Source: Parvularia atlantis
Lineage: Eukaryota > Opisthokonta > Rotosphaerida
Assembly (NCBI GenBank): GCA_943704415.1
Contig: CALSCO010001327.1
Location: forward strand, 1-15,966
DNA length: 15,966 bases
Direction: 5' to 3'
Shown: positions 6,921-15,966 of the stretch, in pieces
How the letters are laid out: each line of letters opens with the position of its first letter
How positions within the stretch are numbered: the first letter of the stretch is position 1
Program-made: the position numbers and the translations under genes
The notes under the pieces: generated by a model
Database searches by the model: none
What the model saw: only the letters and a program-made list of their open reading frames with translations
Told to the model about the DNA's origin: nothing

Positions 6921-9143
6921 CTAGATGGACCCGAGCGGATTGTACTCCCACAGCTTGACCGTGCGGTCGTACGCGGCGCTGAGAAAGTACTTGCCGTCTG
7001 GGCGGATGCGAGGTCGGGTGAGCAGACGATCGGCGTAAAACAGCGCGCGGCGCGCACCGGGCGAGATGTCGACCGACATGACCTTGTTCTCGTGGCCGAG
7101 CAGCGTCTTGGTGTGTTTCCAGTCGGGTGCGAGGAACGCGCGAATGGTCTGGTCATGCGAGCCCGAGATGATGTAGTCGCCGTTGACCGGGTCGAAGCGC
7201 AGGCTCGACACCTGCGCACGGCGTCAGCGACCGCGGCGCGCGTCGCCCACAAATCACGAGGCGCACAATGTTGGTGTGCGCAGGCAGGATGTGCCGGCAC
7301 TTGCGCGTGCGCAGGTCCCACAGCCGAATCGTGTTGTCCTCGGCGCCCGTGGCGACGTCGTGGCTGCGCACGAGGGGCGCGCTCAGTGCCCTGCCCTAGC
7401 GTTGGGGAGCGCGGCCGCACCCGTTGGGCGAAAACTCGAGGGCAAAGACGGGCTTGACGTGCCCTTCCAGGTCGTGGATGCGTCGACCGCTGCGGACGTC
7501 CCAGATGAGCCCGTGCGCGTCGAGACCGCTACGCGCAAGTGTGTTCAGCACGAAGCCGACAAGCGCGTGCAGGCCCGCACCAGCTGCCTGCCAGGGACCC
7601 GTCTGGGTGGAACGAGACGCTGTAGACCTCCTTCGAGTGGCCCTCTTGCAGCAGCAGCTCCTTCTGCGTCTCGACGTCCCACAGCCGCCAAGACGTGTCA
7701 AAGCTGGGAGCGCGGGCGCGAGTGAGCGCGTAACCGGGCGCGGTAGGTGCATTCACCTCGCCGACCCGATCAGACGCCCGTTCGGGTGGAAAAGCGCCTT
7801 GGCCACGCGCACGCGGTGCCCGACGAGGCTGCCGACAGCCTTGTTGCTATCGGCGCGCCCCGGGGGTCAGAGGCGCGCCGCCTGTGTCGCGTGCGCACCT
7901 GTCGAGCGACCACAGGCTGATAGACCCGTCGGCCGCGCACGACACGACGTTTGCCGCGCTCGGGCTGAGCGACACGCGCGCGTGCGGGTGGAACAGGACA
8001 CTGCCGATGCGCGATCCGTGGCCCTCCCACTCGAGCAGCTGCTCAAAGTTGGGCACGGACCAGAGGCGCATGTTGCCGCGCCACGAGCCCGTGACGGCGG
8101 CGTTGCTGTCGGGCGCAAACGCCGCGCACGAAAGTGGCCGGTCGTCCCCAAACTGCGACCCGTAATTGGTGAAGTTCTGGGCATGCGCGCAAGGGTCAGC
8201 TGGCCGCCGTGTGCTCGGTGCGGGCGCACCTTGAGACGCTTTTCGGTCTCGCTGCGCTTCTGCAGCACGGCGGCGAGCGGCAGGCTCAGGAGCTCGCGCT
8301 GCTTTTGCACACGCTTCTTGGCCCTGTGCAGCCTGGCTCAGCGCGGCACGGTGCAGCAGACCACCGCCAAGGCGCACCGCGGAAGCGAAAACTCGATCAG
8401 CGATTCGCGCGCGCGCTTGAGGTCGTGCGTGCCCTCAGTGAAGAACTCGGTCTCCTCCTCGTCGCCTGAATCCTGTGCTGGCGCGGTGAACGCGACGGCG
8501 CTCACGGCGCTCACGGCGAGCCCACGGCACCTCGGACGACTCGTCCTTGGACGCGTCCAGCAGCTCCTGCTTCTTGTCGTCGTCCAGGCGCGAGAGCAGC
8601 CCGCGCAGACGCTCGCGGCGGTCGTATGGCGTCTCACCAAAGAGGCAGACCGGTTCCTACCGCAATTGACGTCAAGCCCAGAGGTTGTGCGTGAAGGCCA
8701 GGCGTAGCGCACCCCGAGCTGGCGCAGGCGTAGCTTGACCTTGGCATCCTCGGTCGGCAGGTGTAGCTCGCGCGCGCGCTTCTTGCGCTCAAACTCGTCG
8801 AGCATGTCGCGGTGAGCCGCCACGGTCGCCTGCATGTTGTCGGACGCGTGCATGGTGGTCACGGCTGCACCGGCGGCATGTGAGCACGGCTGGCGCGCTG
8901 CCGTTGGGGGAGGGGGCGCGCACGCACCGCGGTTGGCGATGTTGATGTTGCCGCGCTGCACGCCCAGCTGCACACCCGTCGGCGCGCCGCCCTCCTGGGC
9001 GCGCCCCTTTCGTCATCCGCGCAGCACGCGCATGCGCACGCACACACGCCACGCACTCGCTCCTGCTGCCGCCGCGCCTGCTCCTGCTCTTCGATCGAGC
9101 CGTAGTGGATGCGCGCCGGCCGCGCCTCGCCGCCGTCCGCCAT
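6921..9143 (-). CDS. PRPF4: U4/U6 snRNP protein PRPF4 (Prp4), WD40
   Basis: Thirteen exons on the minus strand: 9143-9057, 8994-8928, 8864-8713, 8656-8531, 8472-8378, 8323-8230, 8176-7899, 7846-7757, 7703-7581, 7528-7421, 7363-7258, 7211-7058 and 6997-6921. They give 518 residues, close to the 522 of human PRPF4. The N-terminal SFM/Prp4-specific region includes [36 protein letters not shown] and the diagnostic [17 protein letters not shown] (about 104-120). [15 protein letters not shown] and [15 protein letters not shown] follow, then a seven-blade WD40 propeller from about 215 to the end ([56 protein letters not shown]). Prp4 binds Prp3 and PPIH in the U4/U6 di-snRNP and is needed for pre-mRNA splicing in the nucleus. 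Intron 7212-7257 is only 46 nt. Its start lies 30 nt from the FERRY3 ATG. Confidence 0.95.
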
Positions 9144-9173
9144 GCTGATCGCCGCCACGCTGGGAAACTTCTC
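9144..9173. promoter_or_regulatory. 30-nt bidirectional gap, PRPF4 / FERRY3
   Basis: The ATGs of the divergent PRPF4 (9143, minus) and FERRY3 homologue (9174, plus) are 30 nt apart. Both starts agree with the conserved beginnings of the proteins. There is no room for two conventional leaders, so transcripts must start within or upstream of the opposing gene or be nearly leaderless. Confidence 0.5.
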
Positions 9174-10032
9174 ATGGAGGCGCAGGTCGCGTTCGCGCTT
9201 GGCCCGGCCTACACCGCGACGCTGCGGCTGCGACTGCCGACGGGGCGCGCGGCGGCTGGTGCGGGCGAGGCGGCGGCAGTGACGAGGCCGGGCGGGGCCG
9301 ATGCGCCGTCGATGACCGAGGGTGAGGGAGGCGCGAGCGGCGAAGATGATCGCGCGCGATCAGCAGCCGCCGCAGCGCATCACCTCGCGGGTGTGCCGGA
9401 CGTGGTGCGCGGCGAGCGATGCGAGGCCGTGTGTGTGCACGGCTTCTGACGGCGGCTGGTGACAGACGCCCGCCGTGCGCCGCGCGCTCGCCGACCACGC
9501 GCTGCCGTGCTACCTCGAGCCGTGGATGGTTTCGAGCCTGCATCGGCTGGCCGAGCGCGTTGACGGCGCTGACGCGGTCGTGGCGGGCGCGGCGGTGGCA
9601 CCCGATGCGAGCCGCGGTGATGAACTGCTCAGCAAGGCACGTCTGCTGGCCGAGCGCTTCCAGACGACGCACGAGAGCCTGCAGCCGGCCGAGCGCGAGA
9701 CGAGCTTCGCGGCCGCGTACCACCGCCTGATCCACGCGGCCGGCTCGGCGTTTGACACACTGCTCGAGCTCGAACGCAAGTACGCCGAGGCGCTCGGCGA
9801 GGTGCTGAGCGGGCGCGACCGGGCGATCGGCAACGTGCGGGCCAAGTGCGCCCGCACGCCTGCTTGTGTTGGTGGTGCGACCGTGCTGATAGCCTGTTGG
9901 CGTGTTGGCGGGACGCAGGCAGGCCGAGCAGATGGAGAGCGCGGCCAAAACTGACCCGGCGGCAGCGCAGCGTCTTGTCAGCGAGCACCTCGACGTGCGT
10001 GCGCGCGCCCGACCGCCGCCCAGCTGACCTCT

Positions 10033-10088
<56 letters not shown>

Positions 10089-12018
10089 GGAGATTGAGCT
10101 GATGCAGGCGACGTGGGCGAGCGAGCTGGAGGAACTCAAGCGGATCCAGCGCCAGGACTACCGCGAGTTTGTGCTGACGTACTATGCCGACCACCGCGAG
10201 GAGGTCCGGCGCGCGCGGCACGACAGCACAAGCAGCGCCGGCAGTGGCGCGGGCGGCACGGACGCCTCAGCGCCCGCCCAGCCAGAGGCCGCCCAGCCAG
10301 AGGCCGCATTGCCTGCGTCCGCGCCTGCACCGTCCGCGCAGGACGGCCCCGCGTCGCCGACGTCGAGCGCCGTGCGCGAGCTCTTGGTGCGCACCTGCCG
10401 CCCGCATTGTGGCTGCCGCCCATGTCGGTGCGGCGCACACAGGAGATGGGCTTTGGGCTGGCGCAGGCAGAGTGCGCGCTCATGATTGCCGATGGCAAGC
10501 GCGACGAGGCCGTGATGCTGTTGCTCGAGCGGCCGGAGCAGGTGGAGGTGCGGGCGCATCTGCGTGCGCACGGTCGCGCGGTGCTTGATGTGGTCGCTGC
10601 AGGAGATCCTGCTTGCGTCCGGTGCAAGCAGGGCGACGCCAACAACGAAGCAGCGCCCAGCTTCGCCCGGCAAGACGGCGGCGCCACGGCGTACCAGCAA
10701 GACGACGAGGGCCACGGCGCCCGCGAAAGCCGGGTCGGATGGCGCCAGTGCCTCGCTGTCGCCGTCGGGCTCGTCGTCGTCGGCGTCGACGCCGCTCTCG
10801 GGTGACGGCACAGCCAAGCAACAGCTCGGCCTGCTTGGCGACAAGATCCGCAGTCTGCCGATGGCCGCAGAGGCGATCGACGTGGCGCAGTCGCTCGTCT
10901 CGTCGGCCCTGACTCGCTTCGGCCGCGGTAGCAAGGCGGCAAGTGGAGCTGGCGCGTCGACGGCCGCCGCGCAGGACGTGCCGCTGAGCGAGCGGTTCAC
11001 GGTGCGCGGGGCGCGCATGCCCACGCGTCCAGCTGACGCTTTCGTGCCAGGTGCATCTGGGGAGCCAGCACAAGACGACGATCAACGTCAGTCTGAGCTG
11101 TTTCCCGCCCGGCGGGCTGTTTGCACCGGCGGCAGACGCACATCAGGAGGCGGCGCACCGCGCGCAGACGGCGATGTCGCTCTACTCGACGCATCTGAGC
11201 GGCGTGGTGCTCCGTGCTCGCCGGTGCGCGCGGGTGGAGCTGACTGCGCCACGCAGGTGCTCTTTGCGCCGGTGGACGCACTCGCACGACAGCGCGTGAG
11301 CCACGCGGGCCTGCTGGCGCGGTGTGAGCGCTCGACCGAGTTCCACTTTGAGTCGCTCGAGACGCAGCTCAAGCTGGCGAGCGACCAGCTGGCGGCGTCG
11401 CGCGGTGCGCGTGCGCTGCTGCCCGTACCGCCACCACTGCCTGCCGCTTACGTGCACGCTGGTGCGGCAGGGAGCCTGAGCCGGGGCGACTTTTTCGTGA
11501 CACGGCACTCGACGCTGCCGCTGGCGCACGTCGTGTTCCACCTGCTGGCCGACTCGAAGACGCTGGCGGGCGAGCTGACGGGCCGGTCGCCGCTGATCGC
11601 GGGTCTGCGCGCGATACTGCGCCTGGCCGCGCGGCACGACGTGCTCGAGCTGTCGCTGCCGCTGCTGATGAACGCGTCGGGTGCGCGGGTGGGCTCTGGA
11701 CGTGGTGTGCGATGGCTGACGCGGAGGTGCGCGCGATCAGAGACGACGCTGATCCCGGCTGAGGACATGCTGGGCGCGCTGCGCAAGGCCGAGACGGTCA
11801 TGAAGAGCCTGCGTGGTGCGCCACCGCCGTGCTGGCAGGTAGCCACGGCAGGCGCTGATCGGCCACGCGCCCCAGGCTTCCTGCTCGAGAACAGCCGGAT
11901 GGGCAAGGCGCAGCGCGAGGGCCGGGCGCTGCACTTTGTGCTGCCGGCGGGCACGACGGCCGAGCAGTTTGCGCAGTTTCGCGCGCACCTTGTCGCGGTG
12001 TTCCGTGTGGCGGGGTGA
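9174..12018 (+). CDS. FERRY3: C12orf4/FERRY3 homologue with a UBA-like insertion
   Basis: Exons 9174-9404, 9466-9845, 9919-9994, 10090-10386, 10443-10547, 10603-11001, 11051-11206, 11257-11680, 11741-11815 and 11876-12018 give 761 residues, against about 552 in human. Conserved blocks appear in family order: HALPCYLE, AYHRLIHAAGS...LLELERKYAEAL with SGRD, a coiled coil (ELEELKRIQRQDYREFV), SERFT-VHLGSQHKT, TAMSLYSTHLSGV, EFHFESLETQL, SRGDFFVTRHSTLPLAHVVFHL, GLRAILRLAARHD, LELSLPLL, KAETVMKSLRGF and LHFVLPAG. FERRY3 belongs to the Rab5-effector FERRY complex that tethers mRNAs to early endosomes in animals; whether the other subunits exist here is unknown. The extra length is mainly a Ser/Ala linker and a UBA-like segment at about 329-370. 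Introns 11681-11740 and 11816-11875 are open in frame but interrupt conserved blocks. The exon 1 donor (9405) is the least certain. Confidence 0.88.
10034..10078. repeat. (GT)22 microsatellite inside a FERRY3 intron
   Basis: A 45-nt perfect GT run fills most of intron 9995-10089. It lies between a CAGCTGACC branch-like site (about 10020-10028) and the acceptor GCGCAG, and contains no AG dinucleotide. Confidence 0.9.
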
Positions 12019-12088
12019 CGCGACTTGCAAAGGAGGCAGCGCCGTCGGGCGTGCGGACGCATCAGCACTTTTTTTGCGTCTCGAGTCG
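12019..12088 (+). promoter_or_regulatory. FERRY3 to seipin spacer
   Basis: This 70-nt spacer contains a T7 run (CACTTTTTTTGCG) about 15 nt before the seipin ATG. It is the only strongly T-rich element nearby and may belong to the promoter or to the FERRY3 3' end. No AATAAA-like signal is seen. Confidence 0.35.
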
Positions 12089-12567
12089 ATGGCGCGCGCC
12101 GCCGCCGACCAGCGGTACTGGCTGGTGCAGGTGTGCGCGCGCGGCGTGTCCACGACGGTGCTGCGCCGACGCCGACGCGCGTGGCGTGTGTGTGCGTGCG
12201 CGCGCGCGCGCAGCTGTACGAGTCGTTCCTCGAGGCGACAGTGCAGCCCGTGCTCGACGCGGCCGTGACGCAGACGGGCGCGGCTGTGGGGCGCGTGCAG
12301 GACAAGACGCGGCGCGTGGCGTGGCGGGTGCGGCAGGCGCTGCTGGTGCTGGTCGTGGGCGGCGCGGTGCTGCTGGCGCTGCTGTGGCTGGCCACGGTGG
12401 TGTACGCGCTCGTGTACTGGCTCTACGTGCCGGTGATCGCGCACGAGTTCCCGGTCTACTTCCAGTTCGACCCCAAGTACGACGCGCGCCCGCAGGCCCT
12501 GGTGGACTTCACGGGCGGGATCCAGCGCAAGGCGTGTGGCTGTGTGCGCGTGTTGCGCGTGCTGCCT

Positions 12568-12614
<47 letters not shown>

Positions 12615-13889
12615 GGACCGCAGTTCCTCCACAGCAACCAGGCGTACGACGTCCAGATCCGCCTGCGCGTGCCCGACTCGGCCGTCAACCGCGACGTGGG
12701 CATGTTCATGGTCGCGGTCAGCCTGCTCTCGTACCGCAACGAGACCGTGCACGTGTCGTCGCGGCCGGTGCGCACCGTCGTGCACGTGTGCGGCCGACGG
12801 TTGACACACGTCATGCCGCCGCGCCCAGTGCACGCTCCAGTACACGTCCGAGCTTGTGCGCGTCATGAGCCAGCTCACGTTTGGCCTGCCGCTCGTCCTC
12901 GGCTGGACGTCCGAGGCGCAGTACCTCAGCATCCCCGTGATGGAGCGCGTGTACGACTCGCCGGCCTATGTGCGCCGCCCGCGCGCGCGCGATCGCTCGC
13001 ACGCGGCTGACGCGCGCCTACCTGCATGCACACTCGCAGAGCAGCACGATCACCAAGGCCTTTGTGACGCTGTCCAAGCCGCACCTGCAGGTGTACGACG
13101 CGCAGCTGCGGCTCGACGCGCGCTTCTCGGGCATCCGGTGCGCACCCGTGCCCGTGCCTGTGCCCGTGGCGGCGACTGAGCAGGCCTCATCGCGGGCGTG
13201 CGCGCAGGTACTTTATGTACTCGTGGTTCTTCACGTCGGCCTTCTTCGGCATCGGCTCGATCACCTTTGCCGAGGCGCTCGTCGTGCTCGCGCTCTACCT
13301 TTACTTTGGCGGCGGCGACGGCAAGAGCGCTGCACCCGCGGACGCCACTGCGCCTACCAAGCCCGCCCCGCCGCCCCGCGTGGCACCGCGCAGGCGGTCG
13401 GCCGTGGCGCGCTCGCTCGAGAGCGTTGTGCCCAAGGCTGCCCCGACCGTGCCCGAGGCTGCGCCGCCTTCGCCCAAAGAGTCGCTGGACGGCGGCCTGC
13501 GTCGGCGGCGGCGCGGCAGCGTGGGCGGGCGTCCAACACCGGGCGATGATGAGGGTCTGCCGGGCTCGGCGGGGCCGCCACCGGCGGGCGTGGGGCGTCT
13601 GCGGCAGCGGCGCAACGACGGCGACAGCAGCAGCGGTGACGTGGCGCCGAGCGACCCGCCATCGCTACAGGTTTCGGCCGCGGCGACGCGGCAGCGCGCC
13701 GAGACCGGCCTGCGGGACGTGTTCCACAAGGGCGACGACGCTGGCATCGATAACGACGATGCGGACGACGACGACGACGACGACGACGACAACGACGGCA
13801 ACGACGACGACGATGACCAGCCGCGTATGCTGCGTGAGGTGCGTGGTGGCGATGACGACGGCGACGACGACGGCGTTGTGCCTTCTTAG
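12089..13889 (+). CDS. BSCL2: Seipin, lipid-droplet biogenesis protein
   Basis: Exons 12089-12130, 12214-12543, 12624-12767, 12829-12969, 13040-13137 and 13208-13889 give 478 residues. Seipin is an ER membrane oligomer acting at ER-lipid droplet contacts. A short cytosolic N-terminus is followed by TM1 (about 55-88). The lumenal domain carries family motifs: YFQFDPKYD, QAYDVQIRLRVPDSAVNRDV, GMFMV, SSRP-CTLQYTSEL, LVLGWTSEAQ and the YDAQLRLDARFSGIRY strand. TM2 lies at about 256-286 (YSWFFTSAFFGIGS). The conserved FSGIR|YFMY junction supports the exon 5-6 splice. The roughly 190-residue tail is Pro/Ala/Arg-rich, then strongly acidic with a long Asp run near 430-455, and ends GVVPS. The exon 2-3 donor (12544, GTGCGC) was chosen by phase and consensus, so the residues ACGC at the junction are provisional. 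It is not polypeptide-level identical to any sequence I recall. Confidence 0.92.
12569..12612. repeat. (AC)22 microsatellite inside a seipin intron
   Basis: A perfect 44-nt AC run occupies the 3' half of intron 12544-12623. It begins inside the branch-like GCCTGAC and ends shortly before the acceptor GACCGCAG. Like the GT run in the FERRY3 intron it has about 22 units and no AG. Confidence 0.9.
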
Positions 13890-13903
13890 CATGTGTACAT
13901 GCT
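13888..13903. other. Inverted repeat at the seipin stop codon
   Basis: AGCATGT and ACATGCT are perfect 7-bp arms around a GT centre, overlapping the seipin TAG stop. It is followed by an AT-richer stretch. It could form a short hairpin in the 3' UTR or be a protein-binding palindrome; no function can be assigned. Confidence 0.5.
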
Positions 13904-14008
13904 ATGCATAGAACTGGATGGAAACGGTCTTGTATAGAGCCCCACGTTGGCCGATCTGCCGCCAGCCAATCAGCGCGCGGCACTTCACCAGAAACGGCGT
14001 CCCGTCCC
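13890..14008 (+). promoter_or_regulatory. Seipin to receptor spacer with a CCAAT box
   Basis: At 119 nt this is the longest intergenic gap in the window and is AT-richer than its surroundings. It contains CCAAT (13966-13970, context GCCAGCCAATCAGCG) on the strand of the downstream gene, about 40 nt before ATG 14009 and 87 nt before the alternative ATG 14057. A CCAAT element in this setting is a plausible promoter element. Confidence 0.45.
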
Positions 14009-15950
14009 ATGCGCGTCCCGGCTCGTCGGTCGGCGCCGGCGCTCGCGCGCGCGCACATGCTGCTTGTGGTGGCGGCGCTCGTGGCCGTGATCTCGACCAC
14101 GGGCGCGCACGCGCAAGGTGACGGCGGCGACGTGCCCACGAGCACGCGCCGCCCCGTGCCGTACCAGCCGCGCGCGCTCGTCGTGCTCTACTACACGTCG
14201 CTGGTGATCTCGATCGCGGCCACGGCGTTCATCTTCGTGATGTACATGGCCAAGGTGCATGCGCGCGTGAGAGTGCAGAGGGCGTGCGGTGCTCACGCTG
14301 CGCTTGCGGCCACACCCGCGCAGTACGGCAACCACCTGCTCACCAACTACTTTGGCCTCGTGCTCGTGTTCCTCATGACCGTCGGCGTGAGCCTGCTCTT
14401 CCCGGACCCGTGGAACGACATGCCGCAGTGGGTGTGCACGCTGCAGGTGCGCTTCGTGCAGCGCGGCTGGGCGGCGTCGCTGAACGCGCGCGCCGCAGGG
14501 GCTGATGGTCACGTACACAAACGTCGCGTTCATGTGCTGGCTGCTGTGCTTCGCGCTGCACCTGTACATCGTCATGGTCATGCGCCACAAGGACCCGCAG
14601 TCGTTTCTCAAGTACTTTGTCGTCTTCAACTACGTGCTCGTGCCGCTTGTGCCGTGCATCCTGACCCTCACCGCGTCCGAATCGATCGAGTGCGTGTTTG
14701 GCTCTCTGCGCGTCGCTGTGCGAACGGCGCTCACTGCCGCATGCGCGCGAAGGTTCCAGTCGATGTGGTGCTGGATATCCAGCCCGTTCTGGGTGCGGTT
14801 CCTCTCGGTCTACCTGATAACGCTGCTCGCGGCCGTCACCTGCGGCATCTTCTTTGGTGCGTAATGGGGTGGGTCCCCGTGGACGCGATTGGCGGTGGAC
14901 TCGGCTGACGGGGCGCACGGTGGTGGTGGACGCGCGCCCGGACAATCATGCCCACCGCGCAAGCGGCCACGCTGACACCGCGCGCGAACGGACAGTGCTC
15001 GTGCTCTACCACCTGTGGGTGCACCGCAAGGAGGCCGGCGTGCGCCTGCACTTCCGCAACATGACCACGCGCCGCATCTTCCTCTTCGTGTGCATCTTCC
15101 CGCTCTACCTGGCGCTCTACCTCTGGGGTTTCATCGGCCTCGCGACAAACACGTTCGACCGGGGCTTCGTTACGCCCATCGAGTTTGCCGCGTCGTTTCT
15201 CGGCATCGTCCTCTTCCTCATCTTTGGCACGCGCCTGCGCACCTTCCGCCAGTGGTACATCAACCGCGCCTCGCGCGTCGTCAAGGCCACCAAGGGACCG
15301 GGCGACACCATCCGCGCGCTTGAGATCATCCGCGCCGAGGAGGTGCGCAGAACGCCTGGTGCCCGTGCGCACTCTGAGCCGCGTCGCGGTCGCGGCAGGA
15401 CATCTTTGGCGTCGTCACCGGCTATGACAAGCACATCCACGTCGCGCGCCGCCAGGGAGAGCGCCTTGACTGGGACCGCGTGCTCGACTACTCGGCGCAC
15501 GCGCGCCTGCTCATGAACTCGATCAGGTGCGCAGCGCCCTCGCTGCCGTTGCTTGGCGAATGGCTGACAGAGACGACACAGCAAAATCAAGACGTTTGAG
15601 CAGCCACACGCGCTCAGCTTACGCGACCTCGCCGTGCTGCGCCTGGCCGAGGCCAAGCGGGCGTCCGGTCGCCAGCTGACGACGCAAGAGAGCATGACGT
15701 CGATCTTGCACCAGAAGGCACGCGCGCTTGCCCCGCGTGGCCCCCCCCTCCGCCCTCACCGCTGACGCGCACAACTCGCGCACAGATGCAAGCCATGACC
15801 ATCCCGCAGCCACCCAGCGCGCCCGGCAGCGACCTGGTGGAGGAGCCCTCCCCAGAGTCGGCCGAGACAGCATCGCCCGCTGAGCCGGCCGCGCCGACCG
15901 AGTACGAGTGCGTGCGACTAGGGTCGCCTGCTTGGCGGGTGCGCGGCTGA
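14009..15950 (+). CDS. Seven-transmembrane receptor, cAMP-receptor-like GPCR
   Basis: Exons 14009-14254, 14324-14446, 14499-14693, 14760-14856, 14996-15342, 15399-15526, 15582-15717 and 15786 onward. A signal-peptide-like segment (MLLVVAALVAVISTTGAHA) precedes seven hydrophobic helices: LVVLYYTSLVISIA, NYFGLVLVFLMTVGVSLLF, AFMCWLLCFALHLYIVMVM, FVVFNYVLVPLVPCILTL, FLSVYLITLLAAVTCGIFF-VLVLYHL, IFLFVCIFPLYLALYLWGF and FAASFLGIVLFLIFG. The loop motif SMWCWIS before TM5 is typical of Dictyostelium-type cAMP receptor and Crl families. A charged cytosolic tail follows. TM5 is continuous only if the 139-nt intron 14857-14995 is removed. The exon 7-8 join uses a GC-AG intron. Exon 8 either stops at 15950 or meets a GTGCGA donor at 15912 with CTGAC at 15946, so the gene probably continues past the edge. 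Start 14057 is an alternative. Ligand unknown; another 7TM family is possible. Confidence 0.68.
14857..14995 (+). other. Unusually long 139-nt intron in the receptor gene
   Basis: The donor is GTGCGTAATG and the acceptor CGGACAG. All other reconstructed introns are 46-95 nt. Removing it joins TM5 halves in phase 1. It contains two CTGAC sites (about 14908 and 14972), as if two introns were fused, but no internal acceptor gives a usable micro-exon frame. I see no convincing snoRNA box pair. Confidence 0.6.
15718..15785 (+). other. GC-AG intron in the receptor gene
   Basis: CAGAAG is followed by GCACGC; CCGCTGACGC and the acceptor GCGCACAG follow. Removing 68 nt in phase 0 joins TSILHQK to MQAMTIPQPP, an acidic Pro/Ser/Glu-rich tail. 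The only GT donor in the segment (15737) would lead to an Arg-rich tail that stops within about 32 codons. Confidence 0.6.
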
Positions 15951-15966
15951 CGACGCTGTCCCCCCC

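Noticed and set aside
10036-10089. Cys-Val repeat peptide from the GT microsatellite
   Set aside because: The run is inside an intron with clear donor, branch site and acceptor.
9172-11024. Long minus-strand open frames opposite FERRY3
   Set aside because: They run through FERRY3 exons and introns, read the (GT) repeat as HTHT, and have no recognisable motif. The plus strand carries the conserved blocks in order.
14860-14865. Receptor gene ending at the in-frame TAA (14862-14864)
   Set aside because: The stop lies inside GTGCGTAATG, a donor. Splicing from there rebuilds TM5 and adds TM6 and TM7.
14857-14995. Intronic C/D snoRNA
   Set aside because: CTGA boxes are present but there is no RTGATGA box with pairing ends.
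15737-15950. Alternative GT donor in receptor intron 7
   Set aside because: It gives a short Arg/His tail that stops early and lacks the composition of the upstream tail; the GC donor matches two other introns.
1-15966. High-GC bacterial DNA
   Set aside because: Dense spliceosomal introns and PRPF4, seipin, FERRY3 and Abp1 genes exclude it.

Overview
The window is nuclear DNA from a very GC-rich, gene-dense microbial eukaryote. It is not bacterial: every gene is broken into short exons by spliceosomal introns. I reconstruct 62 complete introns of 46-139 nt, nearly all 46-95 nt. The usual donor is GTGCG, a CTGAC or CTRA-like branch site often lies 10-35 nt before the acceptor, and acceptors end in CAG or TAG. 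The gene content (C12orf4/FERRY3, an animal-type Abp1/drebrin-like protein, seipin, MACROD, a cAMP-receptor-like 7TM protein) fits a unicellular Amorphea-like or other deep-branching protist. I cannot name the species. All assignments come from reading translated exons; no database search was run.

Layout: a BRCT-domain gene (minus, 3' end cut by the left edge) is divergent from a bZIP factor (plus), with only 21 nt between the two ATGs. Four plus-strand genes then follow almost without spacers: bZIP, a PX-BAR sorting nexin of SNX5/6 type, a MACROD-type macrodomain hydrolase, and an Abp1/drebrin-like actin-binding protein with two SH3 domains. PRPF4 (U4/U6 snRNP WD40 protein, minus) converges on Abp1. 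PRPF4 is divergent from a C12orf4/FERRY3 homologue with a 30-nt ATG-to-ATG gap. A seipin and a 7TM receptor-like gene (probably cut at the right edge) complete the window. No gene-free stretch exceeds 120 nt.

For PRPF4, sorting nexin, macrodomain, Abp1, FERRY3, seipin and bZIP the chosen splice sites give one continuous reading frame whose length is a multiple of three, and conserved motifs are restored across the junctions. Three introns (bZIP, BRCT gene, 7TM gene) use a non-canonical GC donor with the same context AAG|GCACGC; without them these genes would look frameshifted.

The genes do not form one pathway. Several act in endomembrane traffic or membrane biology (sorting nexin, Abp1, FERRY3, seipin, receptor). 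Others serve splicing (PRPF4), transcription (bZIP) and ADP-ribose removal (macrodomain). The most notable points are the GC-AG introns, the extreme compactness, long dinucleotide repeats between branch site and acceptor in two introns, a UBA-like insertion in FERRY3, and a conserved-looking unidentified region after the BRCT domain.
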